DNA of 64,000 nucleotides, from positions 3,902,001-3,966,000 of the forward strand of contig CP134226.1 in NCBI GenBank assembly GCA_031655335.1, in the 5' to 3' direction. Made by a program: the position numbers and the translations under genes. Below, piece by piece: positions 1 through 7,937 of this stretch (position 1 is its first letter; the number at the start of each line of letters is the position of its first letter). Below the pieces are notes generated by a model. It did no database searches. It saw nothing but the letters and a program-made list of their open reading frames with translations, and was not told the DNA's origin. The DNA is from Thalassospiraceae bacterium LMO-SO8. GTDB taxonomy: Bacteria > Pseudomonadota > Alphaproteobacteria > Rhodospirillales > Casp-alpha2.

Positions 1-227
1 TGCTCCATCAATATCCCCATGAATATGAATAGAGGGACGGCCGCCAATGTCTGCTCCAGCATGACGTTCGAGAATTGAAACGTCATCAGATAGAACACGA
101 CCTTGCCGAAGCCGATATAGCCGAACACGAAGCCGAGGAAGATCAGGGTGAAGGAGATCGGGAAGCCGACGAAGATCGCCAGCAGCATCACCCCGATCAG
201 AATGAGACCCAGGATTTCGTTTTCCAT
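1..227 (-). CDS. dctM: TRAP transporter large permease DctM, N-terminal part
   Basis: This is the N-terminal 75 codons of the large membrane subunit of a tripartite TRAP transporter, which moves organic acids across the inner membrane with a sodium or proton gradient. The translation begins MENEILGLILIGVMLLAIF and continues with a second hydrophobic stretch and the LAAVPLFIFMG segment typical of DctM. The ATG at 225-227 lies two bases after the stop of dctQ, so the two are co-transcribed and probably translationally coupled. The rest of the gene lies beyond the left edge. Substrate cannot be read from this fragment. Confidence 0.9.
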   Translation of the reverse strand, partial: MENEILGLILIGVMLLAIFVGFPISFTLIFLGFVFGYIGFGKVVFYLMTFQFSNVMLEQTLAAVPLFIFMGILME

Positions 228-229
228 TA

Positions 230-844
230 TCAGGGCCACCTTCCCTTAGTCGCGGCGTAATAGCTTTTGAGCGTTTCCGAAATGCCCTGAATGATCAGCA
301 GCGCGATGCCCACGGGCAGCGCCGTCTTGATCGGGCCCATGTGCGGCATCCAGGCGGTATCCATGCCCTTCTCGCCCCGGATCCAGGCAAGCGAGGCGAA
401 ATCCGTCGCCATATAGAGAAACACCAGCATGCCGGGGAAATAGAGCACCAGATACAGCAGCAGATCGATGCGGCCCTGAACCTTGTCCGGCCACAGGCGG
501 TACAGGAAATCGGCGCGGATGTGCACGCCCTTCGACAGGGCGTAACCGGCGCCGAGCATGAACAGGGCACCATACAACATGCGCGACACGTCATAGGCCC
601 ACATGGTGGGTGCGACGAACACGTAGCGCGCCACCACCTCGTAGACCATGGCGATGAACAGCGGCACCGTCAGCCAACAGACGATGTGGCCTATGACGAG
701 ACTGAATCGGTCGATGCCGGTGATCGCAAGCGCCATCCAGCGGGGCATGTCGTCCGGCATCTTGCCCGACGGGTCGCCCCGGCGCTCGGCGATCAGCTCA
801 TCGGTGATATCAAGCTCACCGGGAATTGGGTCGTGATCGGCCAT
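230..844 (-). CDS. dctQ: TRAP transporter small permease DctQ
   Basis: This 204-residue protein is the small membrane subunit of the TRAP transporter and pairs with DctM. A cytoplasmic N-terminal arm of about 45 residues precedes four hydrophobic segments, with the Y-E-V-V-A-R-Y-V-F motif near residue 70 that is usual in DctQ. The arm is a little longer than in many homologues, but no later methionine gives a better start. It sits between dctP and dctM in the usual PQM order. The ribosome binding site before its ATG is weak, and a strong hairpin lies in the gap upstream, consistent with the lower expression expected for permease subunits. Confidence 0.93.
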   Translation of the reverse strand: MADHDPIPGELDITDELIAERRGDPSGKMPDDMPRWMALAITGIDRFSLVIGHIVCWLTVPLFIAMVYEVVARYVFVAPTMWAYDVSRMLYGALFMLGAGYALSKGVHIRADFLYRLWPDKVQGRIDLLLYLVLYFPGMLVFLYMATDFASLAWIRGEKGMDTAWMPHMGPIKTALPVGIALLIIQGISETLKSYYAATKGRWP

Positions 845-941
845 CCGAACCTACTTTTCCGTTCATGGCTCCACCCGCGGGCGGAGAAAGAAAGACCGTG
901 CGGTGCCTCAGAACGGCCCGCGAAGGATGCGGCGGACAATG

Positions 942-968
942 CGGGGGCGGGCGGTGTGCCCGCCCCCG
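942..968 (-). other. dctP-dctQ intercistronic hairpin
   Basis: A perfect 10-bp inverted repeat (942-951 and 959-968) encloses a 7-base loop in the 158-base gap after dctP. No T-run follows on the minus strand, so it is unlikely to be a full terminator. Such hairpins behind the binding-protein gene usually protect the upstream message and lower expression of the permease genes (inference here). Confidence 0.7.
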
Positions 969-1002
969 AAAGTCCGGCAGCTGTCATGCGTAGAGGATCA
1001 GC

Positions 1003-2118
1003 CTACTTCTTGCTCTTGGCGTAGGCGTTGCCGAGATTGGCGTTCGAGGTTTGCGCCCCGGCCCAGAATGGCACCGCGATGTCCGCGAAGGCCTTCTGGG
1101 AATCCCAGACCTTCTTGAAGAACGGGTTTTCGGCGGCGTTCTTCTCAAGGCTCTTGCGGGCTGCTTCCATGTACTCGGTGAAGTAGTCGGCGGGGGTGTC
1201 ATGCAGGATGACGCCGTGCTTTTCCGTCAGTTCCTTCAGCGCCTTGCCGTTTTCGTAGATGCGCCAGCTCATGGCACGCGACAACGAGGCATCGGCGGCG
1301 ATTTCCATCGCCTGCTGCTGATGCGGGGTCAGGCTCTTCCAGACATCGCCGTTCAGGTACATGTCGGCGTTGACGACCACCTGATGCAGGCCTTGCAGAT
1401 AGTAATGCTTCAACACCTTCTGGAAGCCGAACACCATGTCCGGTTTCGGGCAGCACCATTCGGCGGCGTCGATCACGCCCTTTTCCAGGGCCGGCAGGAT
1501 GTCGCCGCCGCCCATGGCCACCGACGCGACGCCGATGTCCTTGTAGGTCTGACCGGGGATGCCCGGAGGCGTGCGGAACCGGTACTTGCGGAAATCGGCC
1601 ATGGAGTTGATGGGCTCCTTGAACCAGCCGAGGGCTTCCGGGCCGACGGGCTGCAGGATGAAGCCCTTGATGTTCATGCCCATCTCTTTCCAGAGCTGCT
1701 CATAAAGCGCGCGGCCACCGCCGTACTGATACCAGCTGACCCAGGCGATGTTGTCCATGCCGACACCGCCGCCCGCGACGGGCGAGCCGAACAGCATGGC
1801 GGCCGGATGATAGCCGGACCAATAATGGGTCCAGGCGAATCCGCCTTCGATCAGGCCTTTGTCGACGGCTTCCAGCGTTTCCTTGACGCCGACGACCGCA
1901 CCCGCGGGCAACACTTCGATCTGGACCTCGTTGTTGGTCAGCGCCGCGACGTTGGCGGCGAAATCCTTCAACATGGTGACTTCGTCGGCCTTCGCCGGGA
2001 TCACCGACTGAACGCGGATTTTGACCTTCTTGGCCTCGGCCGTGCCCGGCGTGAAGACCGCCGCCGTCGCGAACGCCATAAGGGCGAACACGGCAAATAG
2101 AGATTTGATTTTGTTCAT
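1003..2118 (-). CDS. dctP: TRAP transporter substrate-binding protein DctP
   Basis: This is the periplasmic solute receptor of the TRAP system, 371 residues, close to the DctP/TakP family length. The start at 2118 gives a clean signal peptide (MNKIKSLFAVFALMAF, ending near AEA at 28-30); the open frame runs upstream to 2334, but that extension has no family resemblance. Recognisable DctP segments are FRTPPGIPGQTYKDIG and GGGDILPALEKGVIDAAEW. The latter, with the following C-C-P-K-P, is where ligand-contacting residues lie in the keto-acid and lactate-binding branch. That hints at a carboxylate ligand, but the substrate is not determined. It is first in the operon, followed by dctQ and dctM. 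Confidence 0.93.
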   Translation of the reverse strand: MNKIKSLFAVFALMAFATAAVFTPGTAEAKKVKIRVQSVIPAKADEVTMLKDFAANVAALTNNEVQIEVLPAGAVVGVKETLEAVDKGLIEGGFAWTHYWSGYHPAAMLFGSPVAGGGVGMDNIAWVSWYQYGGGRALYEQLWKEMGMNIKGFILQPVGPEALGWFKEPINSMADFRKYRFRTPPGIPGQTYKDIGVASVAMGGGDILPALEKGVIDAAEWCCPKPDMVFGFQKVLKHYYLQGLHQVVVNADMYLNGDVWKSLTPHQQQAMEIAADASLSRAMSWRIYENGKALKELTEKHGVILHDTPADYFTEYMEAARKSLEKNAAENPFFKKVWDSQKAFADIAVPFWAGAQTSNANLGNAYAKSKK

Positions 2119-2173
2119 GCTTCCACTCCCAAACATGGGGTCCTGCCGTGCACGATTGCCGCCGGGACCATTG

Positions 2174-2244
2174 AGAAGTCGTATTAAATTATCATTATTG
2201 AGACTTCTACGTATCATTATTGCAAAGATCATTGATATCTGCAA
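2174..2244. promoter_or_regulatory. Divergent dctP/GMC control region with repeats
   Basis: The 227-base gap between the divergent dctP and GMC genes is AT-rich in its centre. It holds a 7-bp inverted repeat AGAAGTC/GACTTCT (2174-2180 and 2202-2208), an 11-bp direct repeat TATCATTATTG (2190-2200 and 2212-2222, 22 bases apart), and a 25-bp imperfect dyad at 2220-2244 beginning TTGCA and ending TGCAA. The 22-base spacing equals two helical turns, as expected for co-operatively bound regulator dimers. No regulator gene is adjacent, so the binding protein is unknown. Confidence 0.5.
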
Positions 2245-2345
2245 CGATGATTTCGCGACCTCACCCACCTCCGCGGCGGCGTACAGGCCCCATACCACCG
2301 CCCCACCGCCGCGAACCAACGCAATCAGGATCACGACGAAGCACG

Positions 2346-3971
2346 ATGGACGAAGCGACCTCCCCCCTCTCCGACGCCCCGGTCTATGATTACATCGTCA
2401 TCGGCGCCGGTTCGGCCGGCTGCGTGCTGGCCAACCGGCTGAGCGCCGATTCGGCCAAGCGGGTGCTTCTGCTGGAGGCTGGCGGGCGCGACACGAACCC
2501 CTGGATTCACGTCCCCGTCGGCTATTTCAAGACCATCAACAATCCGGCGACGGACTGGTGCTTCAAGACCGCCCCCGACCCGGGCCTGGGCGGACGCTCC
2601 ATCAGTTGGCCGCGCGGCAAGGTCCTGGGCGGATCCAGTTCCATCAACGGCCTGCTTTACGTGCGCGGCCAGCCGCAGGACTTCGACCATTGGCGGCAAT
2701 TGGGCAACGTCGGATGGTCGTTCACGGACGTGCTGCCCTATTTCCGCCGCGCCGAAAACCAGGAACGGGGCGCCGACGACTTTCATGGCGCGGGCGGCCC
2801 CCTGGCGGTATCGGACATGCGGGTGCGCCGGGAAATCTGCGACGCCGTCATCAAGGCGGCGGGCGAACTCGGTATTCCCGAACGGGACGATTTCAACCGC
2901 GACGACCAGGAAGGGGCCGGCTATTTCCAGCTGACGACCCGCAACGGCCTGCGCTGCTCGACCGCCGTCGGTTACCTGAACCCGGTCAAAAGCCGCCAGA
3001 ATTTGGACATCCGCACCCATGCCCAGGTCCGCAACCTGATCCTGGAGGACGGCCGCTGCGCCGGCGTCGCCTTCGACGTGAAGGGCGTGGCCCAGGCCGC
3101 CGCCTGCCGGGGCGAGGTGATCCTATCGGCAGGCGCCATCGGCTCGCCGCAGATTCTCATGTTGTCGGGCATCGGCCCGGCGCAGCACCTGACGGACATG
3201 GGCGTTGCCGTGACCCAGGACCTGGCCGGCGTCGGCGGCAACCTGCAGGATCACCTGCAATTGCGCACCATCTACCGCACCCACCGCCCGATCACCCTGA
3301 ACGACCAGGCCCGAAACCCGATCCAGAAGGTCATGATGGGCCTGGAATTCCTGTTCCGGCGCTCCGGCCCCCTGACCATGGGCGCAAGCCAGGTCGCGAT
3401 CTTCGCCAAGACCCGGCCGGAACTGGAAACGCCGGACATCCAATACCATGTGCAGCCATGGAGTGCGGACAGCCCCGGTGAGGGCACGCACCGATTCTCG
3501 GCCTTTACCCTGTCGGTCTGCCAACTGCGCCCGGAAAGCCGGGGGGACATCCGCCTCGCCTCCCCCGATCCCTTCGCCCATCCGGCGATCCGTCCCAACT
3601 ACCTGTCGACGGAGCTGGACCGCCGCACGGCCATCGATTCCCTGAAGCTGACGCGCCGTCTGGTCGAAACAAAGACCCTGGCCCCCTATGTCGCCGAGGA
3701 AATGCGTCCCGGCGGCGACGCCCAAACCGATGACGAACTGCTGGAAGGGGCGCGGCGCATCGCACAGACCATTTATCATCCCGTCGGGACCTGTAAGATG
3801 GGCCGCGATCCGAACGCCGTCGTCGACGACCGGCTTCGGGTCCGGGGCATCCGGGGCTTAAGGGTCGCCGACGCCTCGATCATGCCGACCATCACGTCGG
3901 GCAATACCAACGCGCCGGCCATCATGATCGGCGAAAAGGCGTCCGACATGATTATCGAAGACAACCGCTAG
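2346..3971 (+). CDS. GMC family FAD-dependent oxidoreductase (choline dehydrogenase-like)
   Basis: This 541-residue flavoenzyme belongs to the glucose-methanol-choline oxidoreductase family, which oxidises primary or secondary alcohols to aldehydes or ketones. The FAD-binding GAGSAG motif is at residues 20-25, the acidic residue for ribose binding is in LLLEAG, and the GMC signature PRGKVLGGSSSING is at 89-102. Near the C terminus, YHPVGTCKMG carries the catalytic histidine and GNTNAPAIMIGEKAS the second active-site residue. The start at 2346 was chosen because the 42 residues upstream are Pro/Arg-rich and unlike the family. It is divergent from the TRAP operon, so it may act on the imported compound (inference); the substrate is unknown. 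Confidence 0.9.
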   Translation: MDEATSPLSDAPVYDYIVIGAGSAGCVLANRLSADSAKRVLLLEAGGRDTNPWIHVPVGYFKTINNPATDWCFKTAPDPGLGGRSISWPRGKVLGGSSSINGLLYVRGQPQDFDHWRQLGNVGWSFTDVLPYFRRAENQERGADDFHGAGGPLAVSDMRVRREICDAVIKAAGELGIPERDDFNRDDQEGAGYFQLTTRNGLRCSTAVGYLNPVKSRQNLDIRTHAQVRNLILEDGRCAGVAFDVKGVAQAAACRGEVILSAGAIGSPQILMLSGIGPAQHLTDMGVAVTQDLAGVGGNLQDHLQLRTIYRTHRPITLNDQARNPIQKVMMGLEFLFRRSGPLTMGASQVAIFAKTRPELETPDIQYHVQPWSADSPGEGTHRFSAFTLSVCQLRPESRGDIRLASPDPFAHPAIRPNYLSTELDRRTAIDSLKLTRRLVETKTLAPYVAEEMRPGGDAQTDDELLEGARRIAQTIYHPVGTCKMGRDPNAVVDDRLRVRGIRGLRVADASIMPTITSGNTNAPAIMIGEKASDMIIEDNR

Positions 3972-4032
3972 GGCCCCGCGCCTACACGCACCGCCGTCCG
4001 CAACGGCGCCGACGACACGAAAGAGCCCATCC

Positions 4033-4659
4033 GTGGAATTTCTCGACCCCCTCCTCAATTTCAATTTCAAGGCCTTCGCCTCCATCGTCTTCATCGATCT
4101 GGTGATGTCCGGCGACAACGCCATCATCATCGGCATGGCGGCGGCGGGCCTGCCCATAGCACTCCGGCGCAAGGCCATCGCCATCGGCATCATCGTCGCC
4201 ACGGTGCTGCGCATCGCCTTCGCCTCGGTCACCTATCAGCTACTGTCGATCATCGGGCTGACCCTGGCGGGCGGCTTGCTACTGCTGTGGGTCGCCTTCA
4301 AGATGTGGCAGGAAATCCGCGCGGGAAGCCTGGAAATGCCCGACCCGGACGCCGAAGGCAGCGCCGAGGGCAAGACGCTGCGCAGCGCCGTGACCTCGAT
4401 CATCATCGCCGACGTCACCATGTCGCTGGACAACGTGCTGGCCGTCGCCGGCGCCGCCCACGACGCACCGGGCATGCTGGTGTTCGGCCTGGTCCTGTCG
4501 ATCCTGCTGATGGCCTTCGCCGCCAACTGGGTGGCGTCGCTCTTGGAAAAGCACAAATGGCTGGCCTACGCCGGGCTGCTCGTCGTCGCCTATGTGGCCG
4601 TGGAAATGATCTGGCGCGGCGGCAATCAGGTCGCGACCGCCGCGGCGGGGGTGCTCTGA
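4033..4659 (+). CDS. TerC family integral membrane protein (YjbE-type)
   Basis: A 208-residue membrane protein of the TerC superfamily, members of which are linked to metal (often manganese) export or tellurite resistance. The family's paired acidic motifs are visible: VMSGDNAI in the first membrane segment and MSLDNVLAVAG in the second half. About seven hydrophobic segments are separated by a short acidic linker (PDPDAEGSAEG). The start is GTG at 4033, preceded by a modest AAAGAG. Manganese-exporting TerC genes are sometimes under a yybP-ykoY riboswitch, but the 61-base gap upstream is too short and shows none. The exact ion is not determined. Confidence 0.85.
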   Translation: MEFLDPLLNFNFKAFASIVFIDLVMSGDNAIIIGMAAAGLPIALRRKAIAIGIIVATVLRIAFASVTYQLLSIIGLTLAGGLLLLWVAFKMWQEIRAGSLEMPDPDAEGSAEGKTLRSAVTSIIIADVTMSLDNVLAVAGAAHDAPGMLVFGLVLSILLMAFAANWVASLLEKHKWLAYAGLLVVAYVAVEMIWRGGNQVATAAAGVL

Positions 4660-4690
4660 CGGCGGACTCGGTGGGCATCTCTACCGCGCG

Positions 4691-5659
4691 TCAGCCTTTT
4701 TCCGCCACCCTGCGCCATTTGCCGCCGATCCGCTCGGCTTCCTCTTCCGTGGCGCTGACCGCCTCCATCGTCACCGACCAGGTCGCCGACAACACAGTGC
4801 CGTAGCTGGAGGTCGTTCGTTTCCGCGCCTTGACGTCGAGTATCCGAAACATTCGATGCTGGCGCTCTCTCACTTTAAGAACGAGATTTCGAAGGGCCAG
4901 CAACTCCGCTATTTTCCGGCTCTTCGAACTTTCGCCAACGACCTCGAACGCCGTCAGCGACGGGTCGAGTTCCTGGGGTGGCGGAGAAAGCTTGGTAAAT
5001 TCCGTTCCGCCCGACAGTTTTCGCAGGGCGACCGTGCCGGAGACTTCAGGAAACAGGGCCATGGTCTCGCGCGCGCCGACCTCGTCGTACCGAATATCCA
5101 ACATTCGTGCCTTGTCTCCCTGAATATCGAATACGAAGTCTCCGACATATGCGACCTCACCCGCCCGAACGGTAAACCAAGGAACCTTGTTCTTGGCCTT
5201 TTTCCGCTCGACGTCGGCCTTGCTGAACAACGAGTCGCCGCTGCCCAGAAACTGCGTGGAGACTTGGCTACGCGTCACGCTCGACAACATGTACTCGCCA
5301 GGAGGCACGACAAAGGCATTGCGCATCACCTTCTGGTGATCCGGTTCGCAGGGCACCCTTTTCTTTGACGCAAAGACGGCGCAATGCCGGCGCACGGCAA
5401 TGATCGCGCCGTCCTTGGCCGGGCCGGCCTCTTCGATCCGCCGCCAGACCACCCGCCAGTTTTCCGTCGTCATCAACATGCCAACATGGTCGGACGCATG
5501 GGCCAAGACGAGCCCCATGACAACGACCGCCTCATCCGATTTCTCGTCGAATGGGTGTTCCGCATTAAGTTCATTGCCGAAATAAACCGCGAGCGTCTTA
5601 CAGCCGGACAAGCCCGCGACAAACATTAAAATAACGGCAAATTTAGCTATGTCTCTCAT
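4691..5659 (-). CDS. Putative lipoprotein of unknown function
   Basis: The protein has 322 residues from the ATG at 5659, chosen because GGGGGAG lies just upstream. The first 19 residues form a lipoprotein signal ending in the lipobox LSGC, so the mature protein should be anchored to a membrane by its N-terminal cysteine. The rest is soluble and mixed in composition, with a conspicuous pair of cysteines (residues 119 and 126 region, R-H-C-A-V-F and V-P-C-E) that could form a disulfide. I recognise no named domain. It ends 31 bases from the convergent TerC gene. GC content is a little lower than in flanking genes. Function unknown. Confidence 0.7.
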   Translation of the reverse strand: MRDIAKFAVILMFVAGLSGCKTLAVYFGNELNAEHPFDEKSDEAVVVMGLVLAHASDHVGMLMTTENWRVVWRRIEEAGPAKDGAIIAVRRHCAVFASKKRVPCEPDHQKVMRNAFVVPPGEYMLSSVTRSQVSTQFLGSGDSLFSKADVERKKAKNKVPWFTVRAGEVAYVGDFVFDIQGDKARMLDIRYDEVGARETMALFPEVSGTVALRKLSGGTEFTKLSPPPQELDPSLTAFEVVGESSKSRKIAELLALRNLVLKVRERQHRMFRILDVKARKRTTSSYGTVLSATWSVTMEAVSATEEEAERIGGKWRRVAEKG

Positions 5660-5726
5660 GTCTCCCCCTTTCGGCATGAAAGTGAACCTTAGCCGGAAGT
5701 TTCCACTACCGGTATCCTTCCTCGGC

Positions 5727-6638
5727 TCAGTTTCCGGCGCGGGCCCGGATCGCCTCGTAACGCGCCAGCAGGCGTTCGGCGCGGATCACGATCGGCACGT
5801 CAATCATCTTGCCGTCCACCGTGATCGCCCCCTTGCCCGCCTTCTGCGCCTCGGCATAGGCGTCGATCACGCGGCGGGCATGGTCGACCGCTTCCGCCGA
5901 GGGGGTGAATTCCTCGTTCAGGATCGCCACGCCCGACGGGTGGATGACACTGGCGCAGTCGAAACCGAACTTGACCGATTTGCGCACCGCGGCGCGGAAG
6001 CCTTCGGTGTCGTTGTAGTCGGCGACCGTGCCGATGAAACCCATGGCCATCAGGCCCGCCGCCTTGGCCGCGATCATCACCGTCTGCTTGGGCACCAGCA
6101 GGGTTTCCGTATCCGGGACCATGCCCATTTCCATGGCGAAGTCCTCGCCGCCCAGGTTCATGCCGATCAGGCGCGACGAGGCCCGGGCGATGGCATGGGC
6201 CCGGAAGTACGCATCCGCCGTCTCAACCATGGCGGCCAGCTTGACCGATCCTTGCGGCCGGCCCGCCTCGCGCTCGACCTCGCCGACCAGTTCGGCGACC
6301 AGCTTCAAGTGCCCCGCGCCGTCGACCTTGGTCACGAACAGGGCCCGCGCCCCCGCCTTCACCGCCGCCTCCACGTCCTTGACCATGTGGCGCAGCGGCC
6401 GGTTGATGCGCACGATGGGATCGGCGCCCGACTGTGTCACCGATTTGACCGCGTCGGGCAGCATGTCGCGGGCGCGCTGGCGTTCCTGTTCGGGGACGCT
6501 GTCTTCCAGGTCCAGGATGATGCCGTCGGCGCCCCGGGTATGGGCCTTGGCGACGAACTTTTCGTTGTTGGTGGGAACGTAAAGCAGCGAACGCCAGACA
6601 ATCGGCCGTTCCGCACCGGTGGTATTTTTATCGGTCAT
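5727..6638 (-). CDS. HpcH/HpaI aldolase / CitE-like CoA-ester lyase
   Basis: This 303-residue enzyme is of the CitE/malyl-CoA lyase type, which cleaves or forms C-C bonds in CoA thioesters such as malyl-CoA or citramalyl-CoA, using Mg2+. It shows RSLLYVPTNNEKFV at the start, GIILDLEDSVP (with the metal-related E and D), VRINRP, the conserved AMVETADAY with the metal-binding glutamate, and GGEDFAMEMG. The length fits the family. Its ATG overlaps the stop of the CoA-transferase gene by four bases, implying translational coupling. With a CoA-transferase and a cyclase in the same operon, it probably takes the activated acid as substrate (inference). Confidence 0.88.
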   Translation of the reverse strand: MTDKNTTGAERPIVWRSLLYVPTNNEKFVAKAHTRGADGIILDLEDSVPEQERQRARDMLPDAVKSVTQSGADPIVRINRPLRHMVKDVEAAVKAGARALFVTKVDGAGHLKLVAELVGEVEREAGRPQGSVKLAAMVETADAYFRAHAIARASSRLIGMNLGGEDFAMEMGMVPDTETLLVPKQTVMIAAKAAGLMAMGFIGTVADYNDTEGFRAAVRKSVKFGFDCASVIHPSGVAILNEEFTPSAEAVDHARRVIDAYAEAQKAGKGAITVDGKMIDVPIVIRAERLLARYEAIRARAGN

Positions 6639-7924
6639 CCTTCGACCACTCCCTTTTCTTTCAGATTTTCAATCTCGGCCAGGCCGTAGCCCAGTTCCTC
6701 GAGCAACGCCACGGAATGCTGTCCCCGAAGCGGGGCCGGCGTGCGGATCACGCCCGGCGTTTCCGACAGGCGCGGGCTGACGTTCTGCATGGGCACGGTG
6801 CCCAATTGATCGTCGGGCAGTTCGATGATCACCTCACGCTCGCGGAAGTGTTCGTCGCGCAGGATGTCTTCCTGCTCGTAAATCGGCGAGGCGGTGATGC
6901 TCTGTTCCTCGAACGTCCTGGCGACCTCGGCCAGGGTCTTGGTCTTGATCCAGGCGCCGACGATGCGGTCCACTTCCTCGCGGTTCTTCACGCGCTCCAT
7001 GTTGGTGCGGAAGCCTTCCTTTGTGATCAGATCTTCCCGGCCGATCATGCGGAACACCCGTTCGGCCATGGTCTGGATCGACGCCGACATGCCGATGAAC
7101 TTGCCGTCGGATGTTTCGTACACGTTGCGCGGTGATGCCGTGGTCGAGGACGAGCCCGTGCGCGGGCGGCTTTTACCCGTCAGCTGATAAACCAGGGCCT
7201 CCGGCCCCATGATGGCGTAAAGGGGCTCGAGCAGCGCCAGGTCGACGACCTGGCCACGGCCGCCGTCCTGTTCGGCGGCGCGGAGCGCCACCATCGTGGC
7301 GAAGGCGCCTTGCAGCCCGGCCACCGAGTCCGCCAGCGCGAAGGGCGGCAGCACCGGCTCCCGGTCGCCGAAGCCGTTGCGCGACGCGAAGCCCGACATG
7401 CTTTCGACGACGGAGCCGAACCCCGGGCGTTCCTTATAAGGGCCCGACTGGCCATAGCCCGAGATGCGCACGATCACCAGCTTGGGGTTGATCGCCCAAA
7501 GGGTTTCGGGCGCCAGGTCCATTTCCTCAAGCCGGCCGGGGCGAAAACCCTCGACCAGAATCTGCGCGCTCTCGGCCAGCTTCTTCACGATGGCGATGGC
7601 CTGGGGATCGCGCAGGTCGAGCGCCATGCTTTTCTTGTTCCGCGCGTAGACCTTCCATTGCGCCTCGATCCCGCCGTCGCCCCAGGCGCGCAGCGGATCG
7701 CCCTTGCCCGCCGGTTCGATTTTGATGACCTCGGCCCCCATGTCGCCCAGGTTGAAGGTCAGCAGGTTGCCGCAGACCAGGCGCGACATGTCGACCACGC
7801 GCACCCCGTGCAGCGGCCCCTTGACCTCGGGCTGGTAGTCTTTTTTGTGCAGGCCGAACTGCGACATGTCGACCTTGTTGGCGTCCAGCCGTATCGGGCC
7901 GCTTTTGGGGGATTTCTCGGTCAT
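6635..7924 (-). CDS. CaiB/BaiF family III CoA-transferase
   Basis: A 429-residue family III CoA-transferase, which moves CoA from a donor thioester such as succinyl-CoA to an acceptor acid through an aspartyl-CoA intermediate. It has the family opening LHGVRVVDMSRLVCGNLLTF, GAEVIKIEPAGKGDPLRAW, the segment KSMALDLRDPQA, and RISGYGQSGPYKERPGFG. A catalytic aspartate is expected in the stretch following this; FALADSVAGLQGA is the likely location. It lies in the middle of the operon, 13 bases after the cyclase gene and overlapping the lyase gene. The partner order (hydrolase, CoA-transferase, lyase) supports activation of a dicarboxylic or hydroxy acid before cleavage (inference). Confidence 0.9.
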   Translation of the reverse strand: MTEKSPKSGPIRLDANKVDMSQFGLHKKDYQPEVKGPLHGVRVVDMSRLVCGNLLTFNLGDMGAEVIKIEPAGKGDPLRAWGDGGIEAQWKVYARNKKSMALDLRDPQAIAIVKKLAESAQILVEGFRPGRLEEMDLAPETLWAINPKLVIVRISGYGQSGPYKERPGFGSVVESMSGFASRNGFGDREPVLPPFALADSVAGLQGAFATMVALRAAEQDGGRGQVVDLALLEPLYAIMGPEALVYQLTGKSRPRTGSSSTTASPRNVYETSDGKFIGMSASIQTMAERVFRMIGREDLITKEGFRTNMERVKNREEVDRIVGAWIKTKTLAEVARTFEEQSITASPIYEQEDILRDEHFREREVIIELPDDQLGTVPMQNVSPRLSETPGVIRTPAPLRGQHSVALLEELGYGLAEIENLKEKGVVEG

Positions 7925-7937
7925 CGGGGGCCGTCCG

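Noticed and set aside
2220-2345. N-terminal extension of the GMC oxidoreductase
   Set aside because: The 42 extra residues are Pro/Arg-rich and unlike the family, and they cover the regulatory repeats; the ATG at 2346 is preferred.
3972-4032. yybP-ykoY manganese riboswitch before the TerC gene
   Set aside because: The gap is 61 bases and does not show the required structure.
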